Assembly (NCBI GenBank): GCA_949825045.1
Contig: OX463835.1
Coordinates: forward strand, 16,943,201 to 17,007,200
Direction of reading: 5' to 3'
Length of the DNA stretch: 64,000 bases
DNA from: Argyresthia goedartella
Taxonomy: Eukaryota; Arthropoda; Insecta; Lepidoptera; Argyresthiidae
Position 1 is the first letter of the stretch. Every line of letters starts with the position of its first letter. The position numbers were made by a program, and so were the translations under genes. The notes beneath the pieces were generated by a model that did not search any database, was not told the DNA's origin, and was given only the letters and a program-made list of their open reading frames with translations. This document shows, one piece after another, positions 52,901-59,396 of the stretch.

Positions 52901-53902
52901 GATGACACATTAATGTTTTTGATTTCTCGAGTTTGTACTTTATCTGAGTTCGTGATGTTGGCGCCAGAATCCTCGCTAGACACTGAAATAGCCTTCAAGA
53001 ACATTTCCCTCGGATCATAGTCGGTAACCTCTGTGAGAAACTGTTGACTGTTATTTGAACGGCGGGAAGTATTTTTAGGTGTTCTATATGCTTTTGAGTC
53101 CTTTGTGTCTTGCTTCTTGTTATAATATTCTTTTTGGTATGATAGGACACTGAAAAAAAATGCATTTTTGTGATTTTAACAGTTACATATTTCTATGGTG
53201 ATTTTTTCTATGCTGTATTAGTCTATGCTGTATATGTTCTGTGCTTCTGTGGGATTCATAAATCTCTGTAAAATGTCAAGGCAAGTTAAGACCATTGGAA
53301 CAAGAATATATCTGGATTACTGACATTAATATCAAACTGTAAGACCGAATTGTACTACGGTTTTGACAGGAGCTAAATACAGTTTTTAATACAAAACCTG
53401 TTCAGAGTCTACAAGTAGCAGTTTTTGTGGCTTCAACTCACCTTTTTGTCACCATTCCACTCTCATATAGGTAGACCCATTTGAACACATTCCTATTATT
53501 GTCCAATACCCGAAGAATATCCCGACTAATGCATTTACAGGGTTTGTTATATTTATCACAGTAAAACGTCTCTCTTTCCTTCACAAGTCTAATAAGAAAC
53601 TCTTCTTGATACTGATCTATGTTTGGGAAACTTAGCTCAATGTTTCCTGCTTTAAGGAATGCGAGAATTTTAGTTAGATGCTCAAAAATGAAGTTGGAAG
53701 ATAAATGTTCAAGTAGGGAATCAAACTTCATGGTTTTGACATCAAGTTCTTCTGTTTTAGACCTGCCAGAGTTCTTGGAATGATGTTTTTTGTTTGTTGA
53801 TGTTGCATACAAGTCGAGCCTCAGGCCAAAATCACGCGGTTTACTTCGTGCTTCACGAGTAAGGTCCACTTCTTGAATAGAAATTGAGCGCCTCCGATTC
53901 AT
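25967..53902 (-). CDS. G-patch / R3H-like / DUF4780-like protein, nine exons, about 1311 aa
   Basis: Nine GT-AG exons on the - strand join in phase from ATG at 53902 to the stop at 25967: 53902-53442, 53149-52874, 52137-51945, 50682-50605, 45517-45267, 37869-37720, 34325-33913, 32337-32244 and 27986-25967 (3936 nt). Residues about 304-345 form a G-patch (LMGWAGGGLGARGEGITEPI.. then GRGLG). Residues about 389-455 resemble an R3H domain (LLKSILELLEEK.. ER-FL--A). A long Asp/Glu/Ser-rich region follows. Residues about 1138-1311 resemble DUF4780 (LNNGVLAYKCFDEKSALWLE.. NNWDVLEEK). G-patch and R3H act in RNA processing, and the order recalls NKRF, so nuclear RNA metabolism is inferred. Exact identity is unknown. 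All eight junction phases agree. Confidence 0.8.
28087..28262. repeat. Interspersed repeat paired with 33240-33400
   Basis: aactagaccaacat.. ggtgggtt.. cacagttggtcaatt.. tcgttacgat recurs at 33240. Ends with gatcgatcgatcgat. In intron 8. Confidence 0.45.
28385..31155. mobile_element. About 2.8-kb element with long terminal inverted repeats, non-autonomous
   Basis: The left end (from about 28396: tgaatattgtaacaccc.., cacggaaacttgcaag.., ggcttttaaattgacaagtt.., gatttaaggaaacttatg.., gaagagttaaatgtacgc to about 28665) is matched in reverse at about 30935-31150, for over 200 bp with mismatches and gaps. The interior has no intact ORF but contains a foldback (28737-28936), a decayed family A copy and a direct repeat (29565-29680 / 30612-30728). 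In intron 8 of the G-patch gene. Exact termini and target duplication were not resolved. Confidence 0.6.
28737..28936. repeat. Palindromic MITE
   Basis: atgacaattacattacgatt.. acagtcaactttagatatcc is reversed at the right as ggatatctaaagttgactgt.. attcgtcatgtaattgtcgt. Arms about 54 bp, about 90% matched. Nested in the long-TIR element. Confidence 0.8.
31370..31695 (+). repeat. Direct repeats rich in cgatcgacgtcgatcg
   Basis: tcaatcgacagtttctatta.. caccaatcgatcgacgtcga recurs as gatcaacagtttctgttata.. ccaatcgatttacgtcgatc about 250 bp later. In intron 8; non-coding. Confidence 0.4.
32244..32337 (-). CDS. G-patch gene exon 8 (short)
   Basis: 94 nt. Acceptor ttttaactggcag, donor gtaagg. Phase 1 in and 2 out, exactly what exons 7 and 9 need. 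Reads SYSTRTENMLMEDIWNNADS then ILKIVFCATR. Confidence 0.75.
32385..32846 (+). repeat. Repeat family A copy, right beside exon 8
   Basis: Starts taatagtagtttatgtgac about 48 bp from the exon 8 acceptor and ends gtgtgtagataaaat. Same order of hairpins as 14336-14800. Confidence 0.75.
32866..33030 (+). repeat. tRNA-derived SINE, family S2
   Basis: The head cagtgttgcagccgaggttg.. gggttcgaatcccggc (B-box) is followed by tttttggatgtttacatg, gtttctgattcccacgacac and gggatatcct. In intron 7, adjoining a family A copy. Confidence 0.7.
33047..33840. repeat. Composite inverted-repeat element
   Basis: The left arm 33060-33215 (atcatttaccggagataacg.. aatttcattcaaatccgttc.. ggcacaaacgcacaaac) is reversed at 33690-33830. 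In the middle is a tight hairpin, 33508-33639 (gaacttgacagctttcaata.. reversed at its end). No ORF. In intron 7 of the G-patch gene. Confidence 0.65.
33913..34325 (-). CDS. G-patch gene exon 7
   Basis: Acceptor gttccgcag, donor gtaagg; phase 2 in, 1 out. Opens with a KRKRRR basic cluster (possible NLS), then about 110 residues including RRGLQNLAYRIILLKKVLNF and HFCTSRLCQYAANII. No known domain. Confidence 0.8.
35031..35275 (+). repeat. Minisatellite, 35-bp unit, 7 copies
   Basis: The unit cccgactgtaccttgctgcc.. gtggaggcaaactac repeats without length change. Because 35 is not a multiple of 3, all three + frames are open across it and cycle through the same peptide. I treat the ORFs as by-products. 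Confidence 0.92.
36205..36706 (-). repeat. Repeat family A copy, inverted, with internal duplication
   Basis: Reverse complement of 14336-14800. It has an extra internal repeat of tgacattcaattttcgaacg.. ccgacgcccgcctgcgtg near 36428-36470. Confidence 0.75.
37020..37430 (-). pseudogene. Possible LINE ORF2 C-terminal relic
   Basis: On the - strand, YYAQNSTMVRLTNQFNKLFN then NFDPFASSKAKFRHDIIKKL, ending near 37030. This resembles the extreme C-terminus of jockey/CR1-type ORF2 (..DPF-SS---FR--I). Upstream frames are broken. Assignment is tentative. Confidence 0.4.
37435..37705 (+). repeat. tRNA-derived SINE, family S1, beside exon 6 donor
   Basis: The head cgaatggccggggcggcagt and gggttcgagtcccgg (B-box) are followed by the S1 body ctagtacccaagatacaggg.. 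aatcctagtttggggctaga and an (att)n tail. The tail ends about 10 bp from the - strand exon 6 donor at 37719. Confidence 0.85.
37720..37869 (-). CDS. G-patch gene exon 6: R3H-like part
   Basis: Acceptor aattttcag, donor gtttgt. Reads FLRTAMEAFNARKNVGLNTD then EEIDLVRRVLDKMN. The ERRFLRTA junction matches the ER-xxx-hA pattern of R3H domains. An S1 SINE ends a few bases inside the downstream intron. Confidence 0.8.
38021..38278. repeat. Foldback MITE
   Basis: attgtcaaaaccgttagttg.. ataaactaacg.. caactatcgacagatagtaa is reversed as ttactatctgtcgatagttg.. gtttatcaactaccagtttt.. gactat. In intron 5, left of the pogo-like element. Confidence 0.7.
38577..38869 (+). repeat. Degenerate minisatellite, 33-bp unit, about 9 copies
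   Basis: The unit gttacctagcgagtgagcga.. gacagcgagcgta varies between copies; one copy is 4 bp shorter. A G-homopolymer (about 38528-38541) precedes it. Confidence 0.8.
39393..39407 (+). CDS. pogo-like transposase exon 1 (5 codons)
   Basis: acaATGGTGAAACCACAG then gttagttc: a good start context and donor. Codes MVKPQ; joining to 40660 in phase 0 gives MVKPQ-TIKHKSRIRQRKAR. Inferred from splice signals, not proven. Confidence 0.55.
39393..43233 (+). CDS. pogo/Tigger-like transposase, two exons, about 862 aa
   Basis: Cuts and reinserts the surrounding element. Proposed exon 1 is ATG GTG AAA CCA CAG (39393-39407) with donor gttagt; exon 2 starts at 40660 after ttgtttgtttcag and runs 857 codons to 43233, phase 0. 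Psq-type helix-turn-helix at about residues 30-75 (NYTKEMLQLACD.. RDAERQIGIPRRTI). DDE_1 catalytic core with D189 (NFDETN), D297 (VICDNLTSH) and D333 (QPLDVAYF), spacing DD35D. A long Lys/Ser-rich extension and a conserved-looking end (DDWIIAKFATKRTVKHFVGN..) make it much longer than classical pogo (about 500 aa). No internal stop or frameshift. The open frame from 40447 to 40659 is more likely intron. Transposon-borne or domesticated cannot be decided here; intact TIRs favour transposon. Confidence 0.85.
40660..43233 (+). CDS. pogo-like transposase main exon
   Basis: Carries the HTH and the whole catalytic domain in one uninterrupted frame of 857 codons. The acceptor ttgtttgtttcag ends at 40659. 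Confidence 0.88.
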   Translation, partial: TIKHKSRIRQRKARRQLGSRTYKNYTKEMLQLACDLVQSGKISSRDAERQIGIPRRTIENKTKNRHSKSVGHPTALTAAEEKKIVKVLQASGDFGCPLTKLDLKIVVHEYLKKNSRDNIFKKGIPGDAWVEGFMARNAEELSVRTTQNISKARAEKGPKEIAEYFENLGVTLKNIPAKNILNFDETNLSDDPGSAKGIFRRGVKYPERVVNSTKGNISLMFTATASGETLPLYVVYKSKDTFSEWVTGGPPQTRYNRSKSGWFDSASFEDYFESIIIPWAEKIEGPKVVICDNLTSHINIKVVELCEQNDIRFVFIPPRSTHLTQPLDVAYFAPLKKEWRQILYRYKLQNPKQTTLNKNHFPKLLCELVEAMQMRDEMNIKSGFRASGVFPLNPREVLKKIPEMQEEVMSYGIDQSLLDYLKETRSPNPMAVKRNKKINCVPGKSVTISDLNVDIFKNKTTKKSSRVATTTRVEPLVLDDELGFLANADLIPAMDIEDQESFVNLEGSLAISKYQEITDPESLSNCCKTVINSCLGLSEYGKNTSSTCKILVIGCPVEEKKINIISDVIIKAATSEGLAANETAISTIIADTGIWQSKTSTTNPMTSATAKEKKKKILSDITIKAGTSNSENMVFACTSKSDLPECLQVKKKKRLQKAKIDYKGKKKTRKDKNTMDSTYKEKTSAKRRRPVNKRTTMSDTDSNSTFAVDKPITVDTDESDYETMNDYIAECLREHEEKENFEHDSLQIPFGLHEIEYFIKKDQMIENDDWIIAKFATKRTVKHFVGNVINKQIPTVKFVRKVKESKSEKGTTFTYPIVDDICSMQHLEDVVTILPKPKITRRGRIVFDVDFSNFNIQ
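43259..43264 (+). terminator. Poly(A) signal for the pogo-like transposase
   Basis: AATAAA 26 nt after the stop codon, in an AT-rich stretch. Confidence 0.5.
43594..43780. repeat. Foldback MITE nested in the pogo-like element
   Basis: taaagccccgctgcacatgc.. aaacactcgcattgcaattc is reversed as gaattgcaatgcgagtgctt.. gcatgtgcggggcggggctt. GC-rich arms in an AT-rich setting, about 360 bp after the transposase stop. Confidence 0.8.
45267..45517 (-). CDS. G-patch gene exon 5: end of G-patch, start of R3H-like part
   Basis: Acceptor gttttttttccag, donor gttggt (weak consensus). Reads VIGRGLGHSPTRDT.. then a basic linker, then FNFRMELLKSILELLEEK. A family B repeat starts about 17 bp upstream of the acceptor. 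Confidence 0.78.
45535..45796 (+). repeat. Repeat family B copy beside exon 5 acceptor
   Basis: Starts ggagggttccttaccatcg and ends ctacggaaccctaaaaaaat, with gttgctgtagcggcaacaga and gatagacggacggacaatgg. Immediately upstream (on -) of the exon 5 acceptor. Confidence 0.65.
45872..46058. repeat. Foldback MITE
   Basis: gacaagtaggtatttaaaag.. atggtaaacaaaggtgacag is reversed as gtttgtttacaatcttttaa.. ataccttcttgtc. A related scrap is at 21604-21680. In intron 4. Confidence 0.7.
46237..46488 (+). repeat. Minisatellite, 42-bp unit, 6 copies
   Basis: The unit ggataagaacgagcgggtag.. caacatctggccgagacgggac starts at 46237, 46279, 46321, 46363, 46405 and 46447. The copies look identical. 42 is 14 codons, so both strands carry in-frame repeat ORFs (DKNERVATSGRDGT on +). 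Confidence 0.93.
46790..47245 (+). pseudogene. jockey-like LINE reverse transcriptase C-terminal relic
   Basis: Reads ..LQLSVDRLCCYFTKWKLKLN then ALKTEAIIFTRKRN.. IGDHQITWSTSVKYLGLVLD and KGLNWGEHASYIRNKG. W-L-LN--KTE-I-F and VKYLG--LD--L-W--H mark the RT thumb and connection of jockey-group LINEs. A stop (..FIA*) and frame changes follow. Confidence 0.8.
47890..49356 (+). CDS. IS630/Tc1/mariner-group transposase, DD82E (Sailor-like), 488 aa
   Basis: Catalyses cut-and-paste transposition into TA sites. ATG at 47890 follows a clear AT-rich leader; the frame is uninterrupted to the stop at 49356. N-terminal HTH (about 50-70: SEASGISQRTVNKILQKK), then a GRP linker (KLGRPNN, about 81-87), as in Tc1 relatives. 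Catalytic triad: D189 (VYMDETYIH), D279 (LVVDNAAYH) and E362 (YHPDFNPIENIWSQIK). There are 82 residues between the second D and E, with an insertion where Tc1 has 34. From memory, DD82E defines a recently named Sailor lineage; the assignment needs a tree. Acidic C-terminal tail (NSDDDTPENSSDSD). Probably encodes an intact enzyme. Confidence 0.9.
   Translation: MPKALRKGKRLDRQACEVIFNIYLYFLTENDKFKHTNYTAYFCKVQKRVSEASGISQRTVNKILQKKYINQSTSNSQKSAKLGRPNNFFCLGLDDFYYNVIRRLVYNFHLIYKQVPTIKALKSKLSEAINFKGCDFTLRKFLRKMGFRYKVENNRKLLIEKDGVRLKRVKFLAAIKKYRLQGREIVYMDETYIHTSHLARKSWADSSENGVKQLISKGQRLIIVHAGSRKGFIPGALLMYQSTDKTGDYHNAMNDENYETWLRNQLIPNLAPHSVLVVDNAAYHNKYVENPPNSNTRKQDMIDWLSKHNVPIDPSLTKLEIYEIICKYKQDFVEYSIDKLMNEYGHSVLRLPPYHPDFNPIENIWSQIKGYVSKRNISMNMTTVKQLVQEKVNMIGSDVWAKVCDHAIKCENEYRKQEPELENYMASFVITVHENSDDDTPENSSDSDCDMEVGSITSYPAVIIEVVHPIRKSYLFILISLLVRFVLC
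49667..49672 (+). terminator. Poly(A) signal candidate of the DD82E element
   Basis: AATAAA about 310 nt after the transposase stop and inside the element. Confidence 0.4.
49799..49995. repeat. TA-flanked MITE with a long (GA)n tract
   Basis: TIR caatacgattaaaatcagtt / ctgattttaatcgtattg. Contains the same gattcacgacaatttccgag-type block (reversed) as 22570-22717 and an interrupted (ga)n of about 100 bp. Its left TA is the right TA of the DD82E transposon. Confidence 0.78.
50340..50515 (-). pseudogene. RTE/endonuclease-RT LINE C-terminal relic
   Basis: On the - strand: GRRRPGRPRTSWLQNLREWF then GMNTTPLFRAAVSREKIAVM and VANLR before a stop. R-R-SWL-NLR-WF-----LFRAA--K--IA-M-ANLR is a common insect LINE pol C-terminus. 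Confidence 0.65.
50605..50682 (-). CDS. G-patch gene exon 4: G-patch core
   Basis: 26 codons, phase 0 at both ends: LMGWAGGGLGARGEGITEPI then MPALDI. This is the Gly-rich G-patch core (MGW--G-GLG---GI-EPI), which docks on DEAH helicases in known members. GC-rich against the flanking AT-rich introns. Confidence 0.88.
51185..51395. repeat. Double-hairpin MITE-like element
   Basis: Two hairpins share the arm gcagttttgcccgccag / ctggcgggcaaaactgc (51194-51232 and 51322-51360). Between them is cgcacggatgtaccagacag.. catatccgtgcctgtt. Related to 8655-8830. Confidence 0.7.
51705..51940 (+). repeat. Repeat family E copy beside exon 3 donor
   Basis: gaaatattaaactgcacatc.. aggttgaacatgtaagaaca.. tttgatgtgcaattaaatac matches 19845-20095 and 56735-56925. 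It abuts the - strand donor of exon 3 (51944). Confidence 0.5.
51945..52137 (-). CDS. G-patch gene exon 3
   Basis: Acceptor cttcacag, donor gtaagt; phase 2 in, 0 out. Basic: RTERSKRTKRYGRHTKLARA.. then GGKARRMMQ, which is the first helix of the G-patch. Confidence 0.8.
52874..53149 (-). CDS. G-patch gene exon 2
   Basis: Acceptor after a T-run, donor gtaaca; phase 2 in and out. Reads SVLSYQKEYYNKKQDTKDSK and onward to NVSSEKTSKSAK. Hydrophilic, Lys/Ser-rich, no known domain. Confidence 0.78.
53442..53902 (-). CDS. G-patch gene exon 1 (start codon)
   Basis: ATG at 53902-53900 in the context ggcaacATGaat, then MNRRRSISIQEVDLTREARS; donor gtgagt at 53441. An in-frame stop in the upstream sequence was not checked. 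The predicted helical block FDSLLEHLSSNFIFEHLTKI and a Cys-containing YCDKYNKPCKC stretch match no family I recognise. Confidence 0.8.
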
Positions 53903-54600
53903 GTTGCCTTCTTTGTGAGGTTACAGGATACAGCGGTTTCTTGAAGATTTGATTGAGGAAAAGCTGGGTCAAATGAGGCACCAGACTATTTTCTCCTTTT
54001 TGCTCCAATTAACAATACGATTTAATATTTTCAGGATTTATGGAAAATCGGAAAAACACGCTACCTTTGTTGACAATGACAAAAGTGTCTTGCAGTGTTG
54101 CCAGCCGTGCAGTGTTGCCAGACGAGAAATTTGAAAATGTGGTAGGGTGCTTTTCAAAAACGCAGATTTTCAACAAAAAAAGCGTTTTTTTTAACATTTA
54201 CATAAATTTTTCTGTCTCAATACATGCGCTTGTAAAACAACATGGATTTTCACAAAAAAAAACATGTTTTTTGGGAGTAAATGTTTTTTTTAATAGTCTC
54301 TAAGAAAGTATAAGCGTATGTCTATCTTTCAAACGAACTGTAAATAAATATCCTACGGCCTGTTGCTCGAAGTAAATATCACGCATGCCACCCTGAATCT
54401 GACACAACTTGCTGCAACGACGGGGCGACACTGCAACACTGCATGACATTATGACATGACATGAAATTTTTACCTACCTAGCTACCTACCGATACTGCAC
54501 CAGAATCTGACAGCAGGATAACATAAAAAAATTCAACGTGTCCAAAAGAGATGGCAGGATAGGCGAACGAGCGTCGTACCTGTCACCTGACTGACACCGT

Positions 54601-55010
54601 TTTTAGGGTTCCGTACCCGAATGATGCCAAACAGGACCCTATTACTAAGCCTGCGGTTTCCGTCCGTCCGTCTGTCACCAGGCTGTAGGCTCACCTCATG
54701 AACCGTGATTGTAAAGAAAGTTGAAATTTTCACAGATCATTTATTACTGTCGCCGCTATAACAACAAATACTAAAAAACAGAATAAAATAAATATTTAAG
54801 GGGGCTCCAATACAACAATTCTTTAAATACCACATACAAACTTATGAATGCACCTGGGTTACGTACATAGATTGTGAAAGTAGCCGCACCAATAACTTTG
54901 TAAACAATGTTTTGCAATGTAAAATCCAAACTATTCACTCCACACCATCCCTATTGTACGTTGGTACTGAACCCTTCGTGTGCGAGTCCGACTCGAACTT
55001 TTCCGGTTTT
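54601..55010 (-). repeat. Repeat family B copy, inverted
   Basis: ttttagggttccgtacccga at the left and ttcgtgtgcgagtccgactc.. ttccggttttt at the right; reverse complement of 2521-2927, full length. Confidence 0.75.
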
Positions 55011-56467
55011 TTCATACGACGGCATGGCATCACCACCGGTACCGGAGCTGTGTCATACACTTTAGCAAAACGTTCAAACTGATACTGACATAGCTTTTAA
55101 TCCTCCTCGACACGCAAAGTGTGACCGCTATGAGTGAGAAAAAAAGGTTTGTTCTAGCAGATTCGAAAAATCGGATCCGCCTGATCCACGTATGTAAAAA
55201 GCGGCAAGCTGATTCATTTTCAAAAAGGCGGTGTAAAAAGCGGAAATGCGGTGTATCTGGCATTGCTGCAGCCGGGTCTTGTCAAAAGGACCTGAAATAG
55301 GTAATAAAATCGGTCAAGTGCGAGTAGGACGTCGGACCCGCACGCGAAGGGTTCCATACCATCGTACACGGAAAAACGTAAAACGACAATCTTTTGTACG
55401 AGTATACATTTTTAATTTTTGATAATTAAATATTAAGTAGGACTGTTCGATTCCAAATCGATATTCGATCGATGGTTTCTGAACGGTCATTTTAATTTGA
55501 CGTTAGCTGTCAATCTGGCAGTTTTGACAACTGACAGACAAAATAAACCTCGCAATGAAAACGCGTGTTGATTAGGGTTGAAATTAAATCAAAGGGCATC
55601 TGGAATGTATTCGGGATTCCCTCAGGATTATTAATATAGCTGAGTGTGCCGTTGTCTCTCGAACCAGATAAAGTTCGGTTTTTCGTGCCCGATTCGTATT
55701 TACCACGTAGAAACATAACCTGTGTTGGACCACTGTGCTCACTAACGCTGGCCCGCCAGTCATACCTGGTTGGCTGAAGAACCTGTCTACCAAGAAGAGC
55801 CTAGGGCGCGCCCGGGCCTTGCAGAGAGACAGGAGGTTGACGGGACCGAAGCACAGACCAGGTTAGATCTACCCCACATAACTTTAGCTCGGTGAATCGC
55901 CGACGTTCATTACTTCTTGGCACCTGATCGTCACGCTACCTCGTAGCTGATGGGCCCCTACGAGGTCATTAGGTGCTGAGAAGCCTGAACAAGGACTCCC
56001 TATATAGTCTGTGGGTACGGTGTACGGCCTTGAATGTACCGAAACATTGACGAGTTTTGTGTATGTAAGTATTGAACTATGTACTTAGGCTAAAGAAACT
56101 CTTTGCTCATTGAAACCGGAAGTGGATAGAAATTGAGAAACTTTTATACAGAAAATCAAATATGATAAAAAACTTAATATTATTTATTATAATTCGAATG
56201 AGCAATTATTAATTGTATAATGACAAATAATTAAGCACAAAACTCAATACCTGCAACTAAAGATATCTTCCGATAAGATCGGGAGAGTACAGTTCTCAGT
56301 TTCTCAGATAAACAAAAACTCTTTGCTTTAATAGATGTAGCGTCAATTTTGGATTGCGTACATTTTCTTTGATGGTTCGGTTTCTTTTGGTTTGTTGTTG
56401 CTCTACAGAATTAGGTTATACTCGCCTGCTAATGTTAATGTGTATAGTTTGTCATGAACGAATTTTT

Positions 56468-56592
56468 ATAATTTTTTTGTTGGAGGGGAAATAAATTGAA
56501 TTACCCATGCCTAGGAGTCAGACCTCCCTACTATGTCCGGTCCGGACTCCGGGTATCAGCTCGTATAGTATATGTGTTACCGGCAATCTGTA
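56468..56592 (-). repeat. Jockey-like LINE 3' end copy
   Basis: ttttttgttggaggggaaat.. ccatgcctaggagtcagacc.. tccctactatgtccgg matches 11300-11410. Confidence 0.5.
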
Positions 56593-57529
56593 TAATCCGG
56601 GATTATATATAATCCCTAGGCAATATATATAATGCCAAAAATGTGCAGGTAATGTATGAAATATTATTTATTTTATACTTTGCCTAGGTATTATATATAA
56701 TACCCAATACGCTGCCGGTAATGTATGTAAAAGCGTAAAACACTGCGGTAGCTTAGGTGAGGGGTAAAGGGGGTGAGCGAAAAAAAAGCCCCTATGTCCT
56801 TCCTGTTAGGTTGAACATGCAAGAACTTGAAACATAAACTTGAGTACATATAAAATATTTAAAACATAAAAAGTGTTTTTGCTGATCCTTTTTTGTTGTG
56901 TGATTAAATACTAGCCATAAGCAAATCTATCATTTTTCTGTCTGGTGTCATGAAGATTTCGATACCACTAAGAGATAGTTTTTTGGATAAAATTGAAGAT
57001 TTAATATAAGTCGTGCACATTTTGCTCATACATTAATTATAATTTCTACATCAATTAAAACATCTTAATATAGTTGTTGGGAAATATGCCTACTAATATT
57101 GACAAAAATTGGGGGATAAAATTGAGTTGACTTAAGATCAGACTGAAATTTTGTTCAAGTGTAATAAAACCTATGCGCATCTCTTTCATGAAGAGTCTAG
57201 ATTTAGAGAAAAATAATATTTCAGTCATAACTTAGAAAGCCTTGGCCCAAGAAAATATTAACATCCATGCGCTGGTCACCGCGAATGCGCGGGGAGAGCA
57301 GAACTTTCAAACCATCCTAGCTAAAAAAAAACGTTTTTAAATTAAATTGTAAGTAAAGAAAGTACCCTTTCCTATCAGAAATAATATAGATCATGGATAT
57401 CAATCACCTTAGACCCGACTTAGAAATAATATTTGAAATGGTTTGGCGAAAAAAACAGTTGTGCGCCGTGTTTGTACTGAGAGTAATACGACAATTTTTT
57501 TTTTACTTTACTTACTAATAGGTACAGAG

Positions 57530-57995
57530 ATTCGTCTCTGGGATTTGTCACCAAATTTTTATAAAGACACATCGCTGAAGAAATTTCAGGAGTTGTTGGT
57601 ACAATAACACAAAGAATATAAAAGTTCCGCAAATGAAGGTTTCTGGAATTTTGTTAGATATGGAGCCATCACAATAGGTACGTGTTTGCAACGCGGAGTC
57701 GACAGCATAATGAAGTCGGGGCATTGTTGTAAACCAGTGTGGACCGAAACACCAACCGCGGGCTCAACCAAGGTGACCCCTGTTGGAAGCTGATTGGCAG
57801 CAGTCTGGCCCACGATATAAGCTTCAAATAATGAACGCGATGTACTGACAAATCTAATAGGTAGGAATGTACAGAGACCTCCCTTGTCTCTGGGATCTAT
57901 CGCCAAATTTTTATAAAAACACATCGCTGAAGAAATCATCAGGAGTTGTTGGTACAAAAATACCAAGGATATGAGAGTTCCGCAAATGAAGCTAC
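57530..57995. repeat. Pair of diverged direct repeats
   Basis: aatttttataaagacacatcgc.. tgaagaaatttcaggagttg at 57555 recurs at 57905 as aatttttataaaaacacatc.. gctgaagaaatcatcaggag. The - strand ORF spanning this is not recognised and I do not call it a gene. Confidence 0.4.
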
Positions 57996-59089
57996 GTTCG
58001 TTGAGTATAAATTTAGCAATAAATAAATAATCATATTTGTAGGTATTTTTATATATTAAGCCTGATAGCATCATTGCATTGCATAAGTTATATTACTTGT
58101 AAATTAATTAATTAAATTAATTAAAATTAAAGATGTAGCGTATTTTTTTATATGGTGGTCGTTCAAAGAAATTATTATAACAATGTTTTTATACATACTC
58201 TGATTTAATAGGAGAACGAGAGGAAAATGTGTTTTTGTGTTTTGATTTCTATGTATTGTTGTTGTTGATTTTTATTCTTTCCTCGCAAGCAAATAGAAAT
58301 ATTATTAAAATCAGATGTAGCAGAATACTTTTTATTAGGGTGGTTGTTTAAAGTAATTATTTTATCAATGCTTTCATACATACTTCTGATTTAATAGGAG
58401 GACGAGAGCTACATGTGGATTTTGTTTTTTGATTTCTATGTATAAATTTAGATTTTTATTCTTGCCTCGCAAGCAAAATATTCTTTTATTTTGGTAGTTA
58501 TTCTGGTTTACACGGGCAACACCAAATGGAGTAGGTTCTCCAAGTTTACAGAGTCGTACAACCACAGATCACCCTCAATATGATGTGACATTTGGGGGTG
58601 ATCTATAACACAGACGGATTAAAAAAAAAGGTTCAACACTAGAGATGAGCCGTACTAGGTGAATTTCGTACCTAGTCCACCTGTTCCTAGTCCGCAAAAA
58701 TACTCGATCCAAAGAACTGTTCTTGGAGTTGGAGTCTCACCTAGTATTACAGTATGAGGGCGCGCCTAGTCGCGCCAACCCCTTAAAGTACTTAGTAAAG
58801 TCACGTTTTTTTACAGATTATGGCGTTACTAGTAAACGGAGCTAGCTGCATATCGACAGAACGTATAATATTTTATATGTGTTATGTGAGCTCAGGTCAA
58901 AGTCACAGACTAGCTTGACCACCACTGTACCTACTTAATATTAAGTGCATATTGTTACGAGCGTGGGGTTCGTATTTGATAGAAAAGCACGAATTAATCC
59001 ACTAAATAAAACACTCACTTTATTACCCAAATTACGCATTGTAATTTGTAAATTCAAAATGTAACTAACTCGCGCCGGCCGTCGGCGCC

Positions 59090-59096
59090 TTTTATA
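59090..59096 (-). promoter_or_regulatory. TATA box of the putative LTR
   Basis: gggatataaaaggcgcc on the - strand, followed by a GC-rich start-site-like segment and, about 70 nt on, AATAAA. Confidence 0.4.
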
Positions 59097-59222
59097 TCCC
59101 GCGGAGCCGCTCTGGACACATTGTCCACACATATCGCGAATATTCTAGTAAGGACCAGCGTGAGGGCCGAGAACATTCGAGACCATATATGTCTCTCTCT
59201 AATGGTGCACTCTCTGTCACTC

Positions 59223-59396
59223 CCTTCTGGAATGTTCCGAGTATAGCTATCTCTTGCTAGTAGTCCTATCTCTGTCACACACTTCTCGAATGTTCCGAGT
59301 ATAGCTATCTCTTTCTAGTAGTGCTATCTCTGTCACACACTTCTCGAATGATCCGAGTATAGCTATCTCTTTCTAGTAGTGCTACCTCTGTCACTC
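59223..59396 (-). repeat. Tandem repeat, 58-bp unit, 3 copies
   Basis: cttctcgaatgttccgagta.. tagctatctctttctagtag.. tgctatctctgtcacaca at steps of 58 bp (gttccga at 59234 and 59292, gatccga at 59350). In the U3 of the putative LTR. Confidence 0.8.

Noticed and set aside
57586..58074. 162-codon - strand ORF
   Set aside because: Overlaps two diverged direct repeats, has no recognisable domain, and the surrounding frames decay. Not enough to call a gene.
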